64,000 bases of DNA from Epiperipatus broadwayi (Eukaryota; Onychophora; Udeonychophora; Euonychophora; Peripatidae): positions 2,048,001-2,112,000 of the forward strand of contig JAQFVV010000112.1 in NCBI GenBank assembly GCA_028023455.1, written 5' to 3'. Each line of letters begins with the position of its first letter. Within the stretch, counting starts at the first letter, position 1. The position numbers were made by a program, and so were the translations under genes. The notes under the pieces are model-generated. The model saw only the letters and a program-made list of their open reading frames with translations, was not told the DNA's origin and searched no databases. This document shows, one piece after another, positions 1 to 49,952 of the stretch.

Positions 1-76
1 TTCATTGACAAAATTCACAAACTAGGAACTAGTCTGGAGATATTGGATGTATAGGGATAAATAGACACTAGATAGA
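1..76. repeat. Left half of a TTAA-type foldback element split by the Gypsy
   Basis: The string ACTAGTCTGGAGATATTGG and the following CACTAGATAG match the centre of the intact copy at 56478-56692. The outer left arm is outside the window. The right half continues at 7024. Confidence 0.65.
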
Positions 77-1115
77 TGCTATTCTGGAATGATCCCTATG
101 CTGCCAAACATACATCAACTTATATAAATTTCACCTGGTAAAAATAATAATACTGCAGCAGCTTGGGATTATGATTTAATAGATTAATCATACAATAATT
201 AAAAGAATATTAACTATAAATGAAAAGGGTTCGAAGTGGTTTGGATAAATTGTATTTATGGAATATTACAGCAAAATAAAGAAAAGTGTGATTTTGGTAA
301 TATAAATATATCTATATTAACAAAGTATATACAATATAAATAATTACATACATGAAGGCATACTGAAATAATAATGAAAGCTAGTATGACCTGTTTAAGT
401 CCCTAGACTTGCTTTTGCATCTCCAGAGGCAAGGCTTCCTGCAATATTAGATATCTGAGCCAACACATGATGATGTCCTGCATCATGAAGTTGCAAGTAC
501 ATCTACATGCATATAGTCTCCACCAGTAAATGTCCTTTGGTTTATATTTCAGATCAGTTCTACATTTATAATTAATTATAACTCTGTTTTGATTGTTTGA
601 GCCTCTGACATTGACTAATATTATTTATCTGTAGATGCATCTGGTTTCCAATAAAATCTTTTTAATTGTCACTAATTAATTAATTAGATGAAATTCTGTT
701 ATTTCTTTTGCTCTTTAAGAATTTAATTAAAGTTGTTTCCTGGGTTTATAATTAATCTTTTAATAAAAACTAATTCTTTTGCCTACTGCCTCAATCAGTT
801 TTAATTTTACTTTTTACTTAAATGGTTAATTATGATCAAGGTTAAATGGGTTTGTAAGTAATCATTAAAAAAACAGTCAACACTTAGATAATCCCAATAT
901 CAATAACAATCAACAATTTCAAACTATTGTCAAGGCAACCTCCTTTAATGATTAAATGGTTAAGTATATACATCATACCTATTTCAATATTACTCTTCTT
1001 TTTACAACCTTAAATGTGTATGTATTTCACATACACACACGTATATAAAACAATTGTTGATAAATATTTTTCCAGCTTTATATAGGTATTTTAACATACA
1101 CATATAAACATAACC
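77..1115 (-). repeat. 3' LTR of the Gypsy element
   Basis: It aligns over most of its length with 4717-4860 plus 6330-7018, sharing for example the stretches around 118-200, 355-700 and 1090-1114. It contains a small secondary insertion at 830-951. On the minus strand it follows a purine-rich tract. Confidence 0.82.
830..951. mobile_element. Small insertion inside the Gypsy 3' LTR with 12-bp duplication
   Basis: This 122-bp segment is absent from the other LTR and is flanked by TTAAATGGTTAA at 818-829 and again at 952-963. It contains a stretch (about 875-945) with a relative at 8410-8490, which carries the same CAATCAACAATTTCAA and TGTCAAGGCAACC strings. This is probably a non-autonomous repeat, family unknown. 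Confidence 0.6.
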
Positions 1116-1130
1116 CACTTCTCCCAACTT
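1116..1130 (-). promoter_or_regulatory. Putative polypurine tract of the Gypsy element
   Basis: On the minus strand this reads GTTGGGAGAAGTGG, directly before the 3' LTR. A purine-rich tract in this position primes plus-strand DNA synthesis in LTR retrotransposons. One or two bases at the LTR border have mutated. Confidence 0.55.
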
Positions 1131-1154
1131 CAGAGATTTACATTTTCTCTGAAG

Positions 1155-1920
1155 TCAGAATAAAATCATGAAGATAACTCTTTTTTTTTTTTTTAATTTT
1201 CTTTTAACTTGATCTGGAGATGGATTAACATCTATGTCAGCTACTTTTGTGTTAGTAACTTTTGCTACACATTCTTCTATTTCTTCATTAGGCTGGGTCA
1301 GCTTAAGTTCTTGTTTATGTTTCTGAGTTTTGTTAAATAATGACAGTATTAAATCTTCACTCTCATCTTTCCACAATTGATTTATATGTTCCATAATAGT
1401 TTGCCTTTTTTTTGTACAAACCATTATAACTTCATTTTGACAGATATCATTTTATATTGCTTTTCTTCGAAAATAGTGTGAACTTATATGTAGTAGGTTC
1501 TAGATTACAATAATTCTCGTTAGGTATTATATAAGATAATTTAGTATACAGCTTGTGATATAAATATAATTCTGCAGCTAATTTTCCTGATTTAGAAACT
1601 GGAATTGAGTGCTGATATAGAAGTATGTTATAGACTGCTTCCTGTATTTTCATTTTCCCCAGTTCATTTATTGATACTTTCAAATTTAGGACAGCTTTTT
1701 CTGCCAAACTGTTAGATTGAAAATGATAGGAGGGCATGAGTATGTGTCAGAAACTAAAGTTTCAGGAAGGCTATGATATGAAAAAATTTCATGTACTTTT
1801 TTTATTGTCTCATTGGAACTAATCCTCTTAATTAATTTGTATTCTGCCCATTCTGCAAATGCTTGACCATCATGAAAAAAAATGCCCCTTAAATGGGTCC
1901 ACATGATCAACATTGATGTG
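1155..1920 (-). pseudogene. Gypsy integrase relic
   Basis: Fragments in shifting minus-strand frames resemble the Gypsy integrase core and C-terminus. About 1913-1750 carries ISSNETIKKVHEIFSYHSLP followed by ETLVSD, which holds the second catalytic Asp. About 1737-1450 carries LAEKAVLNLK (AEK region with the family Glu) and GKMKIQEAVYNILLYQHS. About 1424-1155 is the basic C-terminal tail with HINQLW. Stop codons and frameshifts separate the blocks, so no functional enzyme is encoded. Confidence 0.8.
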
Positions 1921-2469
1921 TTTTCATAGTCTTAATGCTTCAGGCCATGCCTCAAAATTTTTAGATGGCAGTTTATGACAATCTTGACAATTATTGCTTT
2001 TTTTTATGAATTTCTCAATATGACAATTAATGTTTGGCCATCAATTTTTGTTCTATGTCTGAGTGACCCTTATATAATAATTGCAGAAATAAATCACCAA
2101 CCCTTAACAGGGATTAATACACAATCGCCCATCAGAATATGGCCTTTATAAATTATCATGGGTGTTCCATAATTTCTTTATGGAGAAATTTTGAATGTTT
2201 ATTAGGCCATTCTCCTCAGATTTGTTTTATCCAGTTATATATTAAGAACATGTGACTTTAGCACATATATATATAATTGATTTCAATTTCTTTTGCATCA
2301 CTCTCAGTCTAATCTAATATATGGGATAGCACATTGACATGTTTAATTTGCTTTCCCTTTCTAAATTACCAGTAAAGGTTTATGACCGGTTACAATTAAT
2401 AAATCTGCACCCATATAAATATTGATGAAATTTATAAATTCCAAACAATAGAGAAAGCTTCCTTTGTCC

Positions 2470-3420
2470 AAATGACTGTAATTCTCATCAGCTTTAGACA
2501 AGATGCATGGAGCATAGGCAATAGGTCATTCACATCTATGTGCTGGACGATATATTATTGCACCGACTCCAAATTCAGATGCGTCCATTGTAATTTCCAA
2601 ATCAGTATTATAATTTAAAAAGTAATTTATTCAAGGTAGTGATTTGGTATGCAAAAATGTTTGCTCTAATGCCAATTCACAGTTTCATTTGTTTTTTTCT
2701 TAATAAATCATATAAGGGTCTGGGTACATGAGCATGAACTTTTCCCTTCAAAAATTCTTGAAATAATTTACAAGATGTAAAAAAAGCTTGTAATTGTTTA
2801 ACATTATTTGGCCTCAGAGTTTTAGCTATATCTTTGACTCTTTCAAGAGAGTGAGATGTACCTTTATTTAAAATTAAGTGCCCTAAAAATTTAATTTTGC
2901 TCGCCTTCCAGATACATTTTTGGGTGTTCAATTTTGCTTTAAATTCATCCAGTTTTTTGCACACATTGTATGTAGACTTCTCAGTTCATTTTCCATTATA
3001 GCAATAACTAGAATGTCATCAAAAATACTGTAACACTATCAAGTCCATTAAGGAGAATCTCAATTTCTGACTGGAAAGTATAAGGTGCAGAAGTTGTTTG
3101 CACCTGAATAACCCTACACGAGTGGTTAATGTTAGTATTTCTAAAGCTTTGTTTGTCACTGGCATCTGATAAAATGCAGATTTAAGATCTAATTTAGCAA
3201 AAAAATTAGATTTTTGCAATGATGCCATTATTTCTCTAGAATTAGGGACAGAATATGCATGTTTATTAATAGCTTTATTTACAGATATATAACAATCATT
3301 GCACAAGTGAATTTGACCATTTGGTTTAGTAATTGTTACTAATGGCATAGATTCTAATATGCCATTTTAACTAATTTATTAATTGCCATCATTTTTTCTT
3401 TCTGAGGAAATGAGATCTTC
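2470..3420 (-). pseudogene. Gypsy reverse transcriptase and RNase H relic
   Basis: The minus strand carries VTITKPNGQIHLCNDC and SNFFAKLDLKSAFYQMPV, the palm region of a Gypsy RT (first catalytic Asp in KLDL). A degraded DDILV box follows near 3010-3030, then CAKNWMNL-type thumb sequence. Near 2520-2600 lies TMDASEFGVGAI, the RNase H start with its first catalytic Asp. The blocks are in different frames. It belongs to the Gypsy element flanked by LTRs at 77-1115 and 4717-7018. Confidence 0.82.
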
Positions 3421-3800
3421 CTCAGTTTGCAAATTTATTGGTACTATCTCTGGGAATAACTCTAGTGACACAGGGATATTTTTTATTTTTCCAGGTTCCC
3501 CATTAAACTGTTTAGGAATTTTTTCCCTCATTTCCCTCTTGATGTCAATTTTTTTAATCAATGTAAATTAAATGCCCAAATTTTTTAAATCAATGATATG
3601 ATAAATTAGTGGATTTGTTGAAGCATAAACTATATGCAGAGGTAAATAAAAAGTTTTACCATTCATTTTACTAATAGAAGTTTTAACTACTCCTTTGATT
3701 TTAATTGCATTACCATTAACACCTAAAGCTCTTAACTCAGTTTTTTTTTTTTTTATTGTCAGCTCAATTAGTTATAGAATTCCATTCACATACTGAAATT
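3421..3800 (-). pseudogene. Gypsy protease region and linker to RT (relic)
   Basis: Minus-strand frames give MNGKTFYLPLHIVYAS near 3665-3610, resembling the C-terminal half of a retropepsin fold. An FNGEPGKIKNIPVSLEL linker (3379-3561) leads into RT. The active-site DSG/DTG motif is not clearly preserved. Assignment rests on position between Gag and RT and on weak similarity. Confidence 0.5.
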
Positions 3801-3849
3801 AAAGATGCACAATTCTGCTATTAATTTCCATAAAATTGGGTTTGCTGCA

Positions 3850-4640
3850 TACTTTTAACTGAATCATAATTTTATAGATTCAATCATTAACACATTCTTT
3901 ATATTGGCTGACTGGTTTTCTTCTCTATTAGATATACCTTTACAAATGTTGCTGGCTTTATCAGGTTCGCCTATTCTTCTTTTACACATTATTTCCATGT
4001 GACCTTTTTTTGTTACAGATTTTGCAACATTCATTTTTGAGAAAAGAATTGCTGGCTTTATGGCCAGTTTTTCTGCAACAAAGCAAAAACAAAGCAAATA
4101 AAGATAGTTTTATTACTATCATTATTTTTAAAATTTCTTAATTCCTGTTTCTCCAGTTTACATATCTTATAAACATCCATTTGTAAATTATCTTTGCAAA
4201 TTCTCTTGGTTGTTCAAAAACCAATTCATGAGCTATGCCTCATTTTATAGCTTCACTATATTTAATTTTTCTTTTGGCGAACAATTGTTGCTTTAAACTG
4301 TCATTGCTCACCTCCCACAGAAATTGCTCAAGTAGCACCTTATCTAGAAATGAACCATATACATAATTTTTTGAAAGATCATGAAGAGCTGTAACACAAT
4401 TTTTAATTTTTTCATTTCTTCCCTTACAGCGATTTCTGAAATGAAGTCTGGTGATGTGTAGGAATGTGGACTAAAACAATTCACAAAGCAATCTTTTATT
4501 TGATCAAAAGAAAAATCCTCAGGAGTAGATGCTACTTTAGTTTTCTCATTTTCAACTTTATTTATGAAAAGATATTTCTCTATATGTTGAACATAAAGAG
4601 GCTAATCAATGACATCAAATTCATCAATTGATGATGGCAT
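3850..4640 (-). pseudogene. Gypsy Gag relic with zinc-knuckle remnants
   Basis: From the right, minus-strand pieces read MPSSIDEFDVID, then EDFSFDQIKDCFVNCFS, a capsid-like stretch. Near 4097-3960 lies a Cys-rich block ending KKGHMEIMCKRR, matching the end of a CCHC knuckle (H-x4-C). A more degraded first knuckle precedes it. The frames are broken. Confidence 0.6.
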
Positions 4641-4716
4641 TTTAGCAGATAGTTGCTACATATTTAAACTGGTTTACCCTTTTTAGCTTTTTTTCAGGGA
4701 TCATCACTATGACAAC

Positions 4717-4862
4717 TGCTATATCTGGGAGCAAATCCTACATTACAAAACAGATATAGGCTTATATAAATTTCACCTGGCAAAAATAATAATACTGCAC
4801 CAATTTCAGATTATGATTTAATAGATTAATCATACAACTATTATAAGAATATTAACTATATA
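4717..4862 (-). repeat. 5' LTR of the Gypsy element, left part (before the Penelope insertion)
   Basis: It begins TGCTATATCTGG, the counterpart of TGCTATTCTGG at 77, and stays alignable through AAGAATATTAACTAT. Similarity stops where the Penelope-like element starts. Confidence 0.8.
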
Positions 4863-4996
4863 TATATCAAAACTACCCCAAATCCAAAATTAAACCAGAC
4901 CAGCATAAAAATAATATTAAAACACAACCTAAGGTGTCACTGCTACAAGCAGACTTCTCAAATGTAAAGAACTACACAATATATATATATATAATA

Positions 4997-5398
4997 TTAA
5001 AAACTACCCACAAATCCATTCACTTCCCATCCACCCTTAATATTAAAAGAACTCTTAAATAAGTTAATTGCTTCAGAATAATAAATTTTCAATAATAAAG
5101 ACTCTTTAATTCTTCTTTTGATTTCATTTCTCTCAAAGAAGACAACCTTAGCTTCATCAAAATCAGTAGTGTGGCCTGTATCTTTTTCATGGACATACAA
5201 TAAACAATTAGTTTCTACATTTCTAATCACCAAAAGATCTAAAAATTTTAACTTACCAAAATCTAACCCCCCCTCTCCTTCTAACACAAATTTTATAGAA
5301 GGATCAAAACAATTAAACTCATTTACAAATTCCTTCAATTTATCATTCTCAACTACAAATAAACAATCATCAACATATCTTACAAATAATTTTAGAAA
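4997..5398 (-). pseudogene. Penelope-like element: inverted RT fragment with YVDD box, internally deleted
   Basis: The minus strand reads FVRYVDDCLFVVENDKLKEF, the RT active-site box, followed by KLKFLDLLVIRNVETNCLL. It then jumps directly to YVHEKDTGHTTDF and the same C-terminus as the plus-strand copy. About 540 bp, including the GIY-YIG catalytic core, is missing at that join. The final 110 codons match the plus-strand copy almost exactly. Confidence 0.8.
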
Positions 5399-6149
5399 TG
5401 TAGAAACTAATTGTTTATTGTGCAGTCATTTAGTTAAAAGTAAAGAATTAAGATCTATAATTAAACCTGATAGCTATCAATCTGTATCTCATAAAGTAGC
5501 TGCTTTAAGGAATTATTGTCATAGAAATATTAAATTAAATAATTCTAGTGGGGTAGCTTTGTTTCAGAAATATCAATTTTATAAAGATTACTTGAGTGTT
5601 GGATACTCTGATAAATTTGTTAATAGTAATATTTGTAAGGATGTAAAGGTTAAAGAAAAATATGATTTTATTTCTATGCCATTTAAATTGTCTTCTTATA
5701 AAATTGTGTGTAGAAATAGTAAATTGTTTGGAAATAAGAAAATTGCTTGGAAAAGGGGTGTTACATTGAATAATTTATTAAATAATACAAAAGAAGTTTT
5801 TGACAGAAAGACTATTCCTGGTGTAGTATATTTTATTCCTTGTTTATTTTGTAAGAAGGTTTACATAGGTCAGAGTAGTTTGAGTTTAAATGAAAGAATA
5901 AAGGTTCATAAAAGTAGAATTAAAAATAGATATCTTAGTTCTTCTTTGTATGTCCATGAAAAAGATACAGGTCACACTACTGATTTTGATGAAGCTAAGG
6001 TTGTCTTCTTTGAGAGAGATGAAATCAAAAGAAGAATTAAAGAGTCTTTATTATTGAAAATTTATTATTCTGAAGCAATTAACTTATTTAAGAGTTCTTT
6101 TAATATTAAGGGTGGATGGGAAGTGAATGGATTTGTGGGTAGTTTTTAA
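5393..6149 (+). pseudogene. Penelope-like element: C-terminal part with GIY-YIG endonuclease
   Basis: An open frame of about 250 codons starts inside the element at RNVETNCLL and runs to GWEVNGFVGSF then stop. The endonuclease is seen as GVVYFIPCLFCKKVYIGQSS, with the GIY half as GVVY and the YIG half as VYIG, preceded by a Cys/Lys-rich linker. A long open frame reads upstream through the inverted arm, but that part is antisense to the minus-strand copy and not genuine protein. The 5' half (RT fingers and palm) is absent here. The frame itself is intact, so the insertion is younger than the Gypsy. Confidence 0.82.
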
Positions 6150-6327
6150 TATTATATATATTGTGTAGTTTTTATAGTTCTTTACACTTGAGAAGTCTGC
6201 TTGTAGAAGTGAAACCTTAGGTTGTGTTTTAATATTATTTTTATGCTGGTCTGGTTTAATTTTGGATTTGGGGTAGTTTTAGTTTTGATTTTATACTGAC
6301 TAGTTTAGCTTTATGCTTGTAATGTTT

Positions 6328-7018
6328 ATATATATATATATATATATATCATAAATACTTACATACCCAAAGGCATACTGAAATAATAATGAAGGCCAGT
6401 GTGACCTGTTTAAGCTCCTAGATTTGTTTTGACATGTCTGGAGGCAAGTCTCACCGTAATATTAGTTATCTAAGCCAGCACATGATGATGTCCAGCCCTA
6501 TCTTGTTGCAAGTACATCTGGATACATGTATATAGCTTTCACCAGCGAATGACCTTTGATTTTTATTTCAGTGGTTTCTTTTCAGACCAATTCTTCATTT
6601 ATAATTAATTATTAGAATTCCTGTTCTAGTTGGTTGAGCCACTGCTAACTTTGTCTAATATTATTTATCTGTAGATGCATGTAGTTACTAGTAAAATCTT
6701 TTTAATTGTCACTAATTAATTAATTAATTAGATTATTATCCGATTGAGTTCTGTTATCTCTTTGGCTCTTTAAGAATTTCATTAAGGTTGTTTCCTGGGT
6801 TTATAATTAATTTTTTAGTAAAACTAATTCTTTTATCTACTGCTACAATCAATTTTAATTTTATTTTTTACTTAAATTTATTATTCTTCCTTTTAATAAT
6901 TTTAAATATATATGTACTACACATACACAAATATATATAACACACAATTGTTTATAATTGTTTTGTTTTTTTTAGCTTTACATGTGTATGCATTTAACAT
7001 ATACATATAAACATAACA
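6328..7018 (-). repeat. 5' LTR of the Gypsy element, right part (after the Penelope insertion)
   Basis: After a (TA)n tract, similarity to the 3' LTR resumes at the GGCATACTGAAATAATAATG string (also at 357) and runs to AAACATAACA at 7009-7018. About 110 bp present in the 3' LTR (210-330) has no counterpart here, so the site was shortened at insertion or later. Confidence 0.8.
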
Positions 7019-7112
7019 ATAGCGATTTTAATCTTCTTGCATCCATTGTTTACTAGGGCTTGCACTGGATGGCACTACTGTATGGAGAATTTGCTACTGT
7101 TTAATTTAGTTT
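7019..7112. repeat. Right half of the foldback element split by the Gypsy
   Basis: GCATCCATTGTTTACTAGGG, then GGCTTGCACTGGATGGCACT and ACTGTATGGAGA, ending in CTGTTTAA, match the right arm of the 56478-56692 copy. Joined to 1-76, the central GTAG-GGATTTTA segment is restored apart from the duplicated ATAG. Confidence 0.65.
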
Positions 7113-8155
7113 AGTTATTATTATTTTAAAAGTTAGATGCCGTTTGTTCTATGTGAATACTATGCACACCCAATGCATGCAGAAAAGCTACGTGAATACC
7201 CAATGCATGCAAAAATATGACCCTTCTTTCTTTATTAAATGATAAGAGCATATTGCAATAATTTTTCAGTTAGCATATTAACACACATCTCATAAATCTG
7301 CATTATCAGGGACCCTATATCAACTAGCTAAAAATAGCTAAATTTCTATTTGCTGATCATTACTCTTGGTTAAACTGCATTAGCTATATAGGTCAATCGA
7401 CTGTCTATTTAGAAGAGCACTCAATTTTATTATTTTTATACAATAAAGTGTGTACAGAGACAGATTTTATGTGTGTATATATATTAAATCATAAGTGCTA
7501 ACACTTATTTGGTTACTTTATGTAAATTGCATCATCACAGCTAATAATAAAGTATCAGCAATCTGTTATCAAAGCAACATTACAATTAGAGGTTTTTATT
7601 TGCTGCCTAACTGTAGTATTATCTTGACAACAGCTTGCCAATGTTCTATTGGTCTTAAGCATAAGGGCTAGTTTGCGTATAAATATTAAATAAAGCACTG
7701 TATTATCATATTTGAAAAAATGCAGAAATTGATTAACTCCTTCTAGTTGAGAATAACTAACTTATATAACTGCACTATTTTAACATTAGCAAACTATAAA
7801 GAAATAGAATGGACTATCTGTTTTTTGTGCTTTTGATGATAATAAACTTAATTTGACAATGATATTGGAATATGGAGTGCATATACTATTTAAGCCAAAT
7901 GTTAATACAACATAATTAATTATGAAATTGTAATTAATTATGCAAAGGCTGGATATTGTATCTCATTTTTAACAACTTTTATGTTGATAATCAATTTAGA
8001 AGTCAAATAATTACAAATATTAAATATAGCACTATTAATTATGAAATCATAATTAATTATTCAAAAGGTAGAGACTATGTATATAAACTATTTCCACAAG
8101 TAATATATAATTTTAAGACAATAGGTAATTTGCTTGTATGTTTCCTATTTGTAAT
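7113..8155. other. Intronic A+T-rich DNA without recognised gene
   Basis: It contains a short direct repeat pair around 7905-7960 and 8030-8085, each with an imperfect ATTAATTATGAAAT-type palindrome. No exon was recognised. Confidence 0.6.
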
Positions 8156-8362
8156 TAGAAGGATTTGAACTCAGATTTTTTCAGTCAATTCATCCTCCAC
8201 TCTCATGCAAATACATAACCCCCAATATATGTATTTCAAACAGAACCAGCACAAAGTGATGAGTGCTGTATCTTTTTTGCATGTGTGTGGCCATCTATAT
8301 TGATTGCTTGATATAGAGTGGAGATGAATAAACTGAAAAATCCTGAGTTCAAATCCTTTGAT
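8156..8362. repeat. Foldback element with about 45-bp inverted ends
   Basis: GGATTTGAACTCAGATTTTT at the left is mirrored at the right end by AAAAATCCTGAGTTCAAATCC. The inverted match continues through the CTCCACTCTC / GAGTGGAG segments. About 110 bp lies between the arms. Confidence 0.75.
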
Positions 8363-8407
8363 TACACATACAAGAAACATTCACTATAAGCAAATTGTAT
8401 ATATATA

Positions 8408-8545
8408 AACATTAAAATCAGTCAAAACTTAGGCAAACCCAATATCATAACAATCAACAATTTCAATCTGTTGTCAAGGCAACCAACCTCTTTTTAATAA
8501 TAAAAATATAATTGTTTTAATTAACTGACTGCAGAGTTAACATTT
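8408..8545. repeat. Repeat related to the insertion in the Gypsy 3' LTR
   Basis: It shares AACAATCAACAATTTCAA and TGTTGTCAAGGCAACC-type strings with 870-945. No ends were defined. Confidence 0.4.
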
Positions 8546-9186
8546 TTCATAATTATCCCAAAAAGAATCAGTAAAAACAAATAATCAAATGGTTTATTGC
8601 TTGGGAGTTCCTAAGAAGTTTGAGCATCAAAATATACTGGAATCACATTTTATGGACTTTCATCCCCAATCTGTCACTCTACCACTCCACTTAATCATGC
8701 AGGCCAGAGAAACAATGAAGAATGCATTATTTATCAGATTAATTGATTACCAGATGATAATGGTTTTGTTGTTTTGTTTCTAATATATACTCATTTACCA
8801 AACAATAATTAATAACTTAACTATAAGTCAGCAACTTGAAAGAAATAATATAAGCGATTTGAAATCTGATTTAAATCTGAATCCTGAAAATAGCAGGATA
8901 GGATGTGCTAATTACTAATTCACTGCAATCGAATGATAATTCTTGATAATATTGATAGTTTGCCATTGCTCGCCACGTCAATAAATGATTTATATTATCA
9001 TCACAATATTTAACTATACTGTAACATAATGAGCTTTTATATCATTAAGATGTGTGATATACAGTGACAAAAAATGGATGTTTTTTTGTTAGATAGTTTA
9101 TAGAAAGTTTGAGTACCAAAAGGACTAGAGCTGAAGCCACTATCATAGACCTTGAGTTCAAATATTTGTCATTCTCCCCGTATAAT

Positions 9187-9990
9187 AAACTGAAACACAG
9201 GCTTATTATATACCTAGGTTTATATATGTAATATATAGGGTATATGAGCACAGACTTTCACATGACCCACCATTCTCCACACTATCTCATAACACTGATA
9301 CACTTGAATACATATAATGTATGTTGAAAAGATAAATAATCAGCAATATACATATTTCATGTTAAAACAGCAATCATCAGTTGATCCAGATTACCATCTC
9401 CACACATATATGCTATAAATGCTCAGATATATATTAAGATAGCCAATCCTCATACTTTAATGGACAGGCTTCAATTTACTCCACACTCCAACTCTTCAAC
9501 TGTCCCTCCAATTGAAAATTCTGATGATGGAATGCTCAAAGGCCATGCTAAGGCTGAGATTCTTGTCACACCTATGTTGACCTAAAGTCAATCTTACCCC
9601 TCATACACAGAACATAATCCATTTAATACAAGGGATGGCCAGACATCTCTACTATGTAATAACTGAAACACACAGGCTTATTATATACCTGGGTTTATAT
9701 ATGTAATATATAGGGTATATGAGCACAGACTTTCACATGACCCACCACTCTCCACACTATCTCATAACACTGATACACTTGAACACATATATGTTGAAAA
9801 GATAAATAATCACCAATATACGTATTTCATGCTAAACCAGCAATCATCAGTTGGTCCAGATTACCATCTCCACACATATATGCTATAAGTGCTCAGATTT
9901 TCAATTGGAAGGACAGTTGAAGAGTTGGAGTGTGGAGTAGATTGAAGTGTGTCCATTAAAGTATGAGGATTGGCTATCTTAATATATATC
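9187..9990. repeat. Two head-to-tail copies of a foldback family, second ending inverted
   Basis: 9187-9425 and 9660-9905 are near-identical direct copies beginning CTGAAACACAGGCTTATTAT. The stretch 9898-9990 is the inverse of about 9425-9525 (TTAAGATAGCCAATCCTCAT). Relatives are at 58418-58960 and, more diverged, 42345-43825. Confidence 0.78.
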
Positions 9991-10454
9991 CCAGTATAAT
10001 AAACCATGCAAGGCATTCCATATGCAACTTTTGACTGTGAAATAAGACTATGATTCTGGCAATATTCTGGCAAAAGCATGTTTAGCACAATACAAATTTC
10101 AAATTTAAATTACCAGTATTTTACATTTTCTTAGCACTCATTTATAATGGGTTTATAAATATTCCAGTTAATAATAATAATATATTCATTTTTTAAGATG
10201 ATGAAGTCGAAACTGTTAGAAAATATTGTTTAGAAATACTGTAGAAAATGTATTAAATGGTATTAATAAAAAATATTATTCTTGAAATAACATAAAGATT
10301 ACTTTGTATTAAGTTATTAAAAAAAAGAAGGGGAGAGTTAAAAATTAAACTATAAATGAAATAAGATTTGAATTTTAAAAACTATAAAATAAGTGCAAAT
10401 GTAACAACAAATCATCAAACATCCAGTTCAAACAATATAAGATAAAATCAACTT

Positions 10455-10602
10455 TCTACTCTTACTGCCATCTAGTGTGAGCTTGAGTAATCAGTGATTA
10501 TCAGATGCATATGAAATTCCTAAACAAATACTAAGGGTAGGAATTTTATATGATCTGATTAATTATTGATTATTCAATCTTACACTAGATGGCAATATAG
10601 TG
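10455..10602. repeat. Foldback with about 55-bp inverted arms just downstream of visible exon 7
   Basis: ACTGCCATCTAGTGTGAGC at the left is mirrored by CTTACACTAGATGGCAATA at the right. The inner TAATCAGTGATTATCAGAT is mirrored by ATCTGATTAATTATTGATTA. The centre AGGGTAGGAATTTTATATGA resembles that of the TTAA-type foldbacks. Confidence 0.75.
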
Positions 10603-10732
10603 GAGATCTGCTCAGAATATAATTAAAATTATTAAATTAATTTATTGCTAAAATTAAAACTAGTAATTTAGTTTATGGAAAACAGTAAAATGTAAAGTAA
10701 TAAATTACCAAAAGAGAAACATAAAGACTTAC

Positions 10733-49952
<39,220 letters not shown>

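Larger units (their letters stand above)
4864..6327 (+). mobile_element. Penelope-like retroelement in head-to-head inverted form, inserted in the Gypsy 5' LTR
   Basis: The right part (5393-6327) reads on the plus strand and carries a GIY-YIG endonuclease. The left part (4866-5398) reads on the minus strand; it holds the RT catalytic YVDD box and a shortened version of the same 3' end. The outer arms, about 4866-5208 and 5944-6283, are inverted copies of each other. RT plus GIY-YIG is diagnostic of canonical Penelope-like elements, and inverted or tandem partial copies are common for this class. The (TA)n run at its right edge fits the A+T-rich insertion sites of such elements. Confidence 0.88.
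77..7018 (-). mobile_element. Degenerate Ty3/Gypsy LTR retrotransposon, near full length, disrupted
   Basis: Two related LTRs lie at 77-1115 and 4717-7018; the second is interrupted by a Penelope-like element. They flank a minus-strand internal region holding Gag zinc-knuckle, protease, reverse transcriptase, RNase H and integrase relics in the Gypsy order. The plus-strand edges are TG at 77 and CA at 7018, giving the expected TG...CA termini. They are flanked by ATAGA (72-76) and ATAGC (7019-7023), a 5-bp target duplication with one mismatch. Every reading frame is broken by many stops and frameshifts, and the LTRs have clearly diverged, so this is an old inactive copy. It lies in the kinase-gene intron that follows the last visible exon. 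Confidence 0.88.

Noticed and set aside
5118-5392. Plus-strand open frame upstream of the GIY-YIG coding part
   Set aside because: It is the antisense of the inverted RT and C-terminal fragment; the continuous frame is an artefact of the head-to-head join.
1-10700. Remaining kinase C-lobe exons to the left of visible exon 7
   Set aside because: I looked for the segment after KRIFF (D-S-K-G, later TPxxALxHxW) on the minus strand and saw none; the next exon is taken to lie outside the window.
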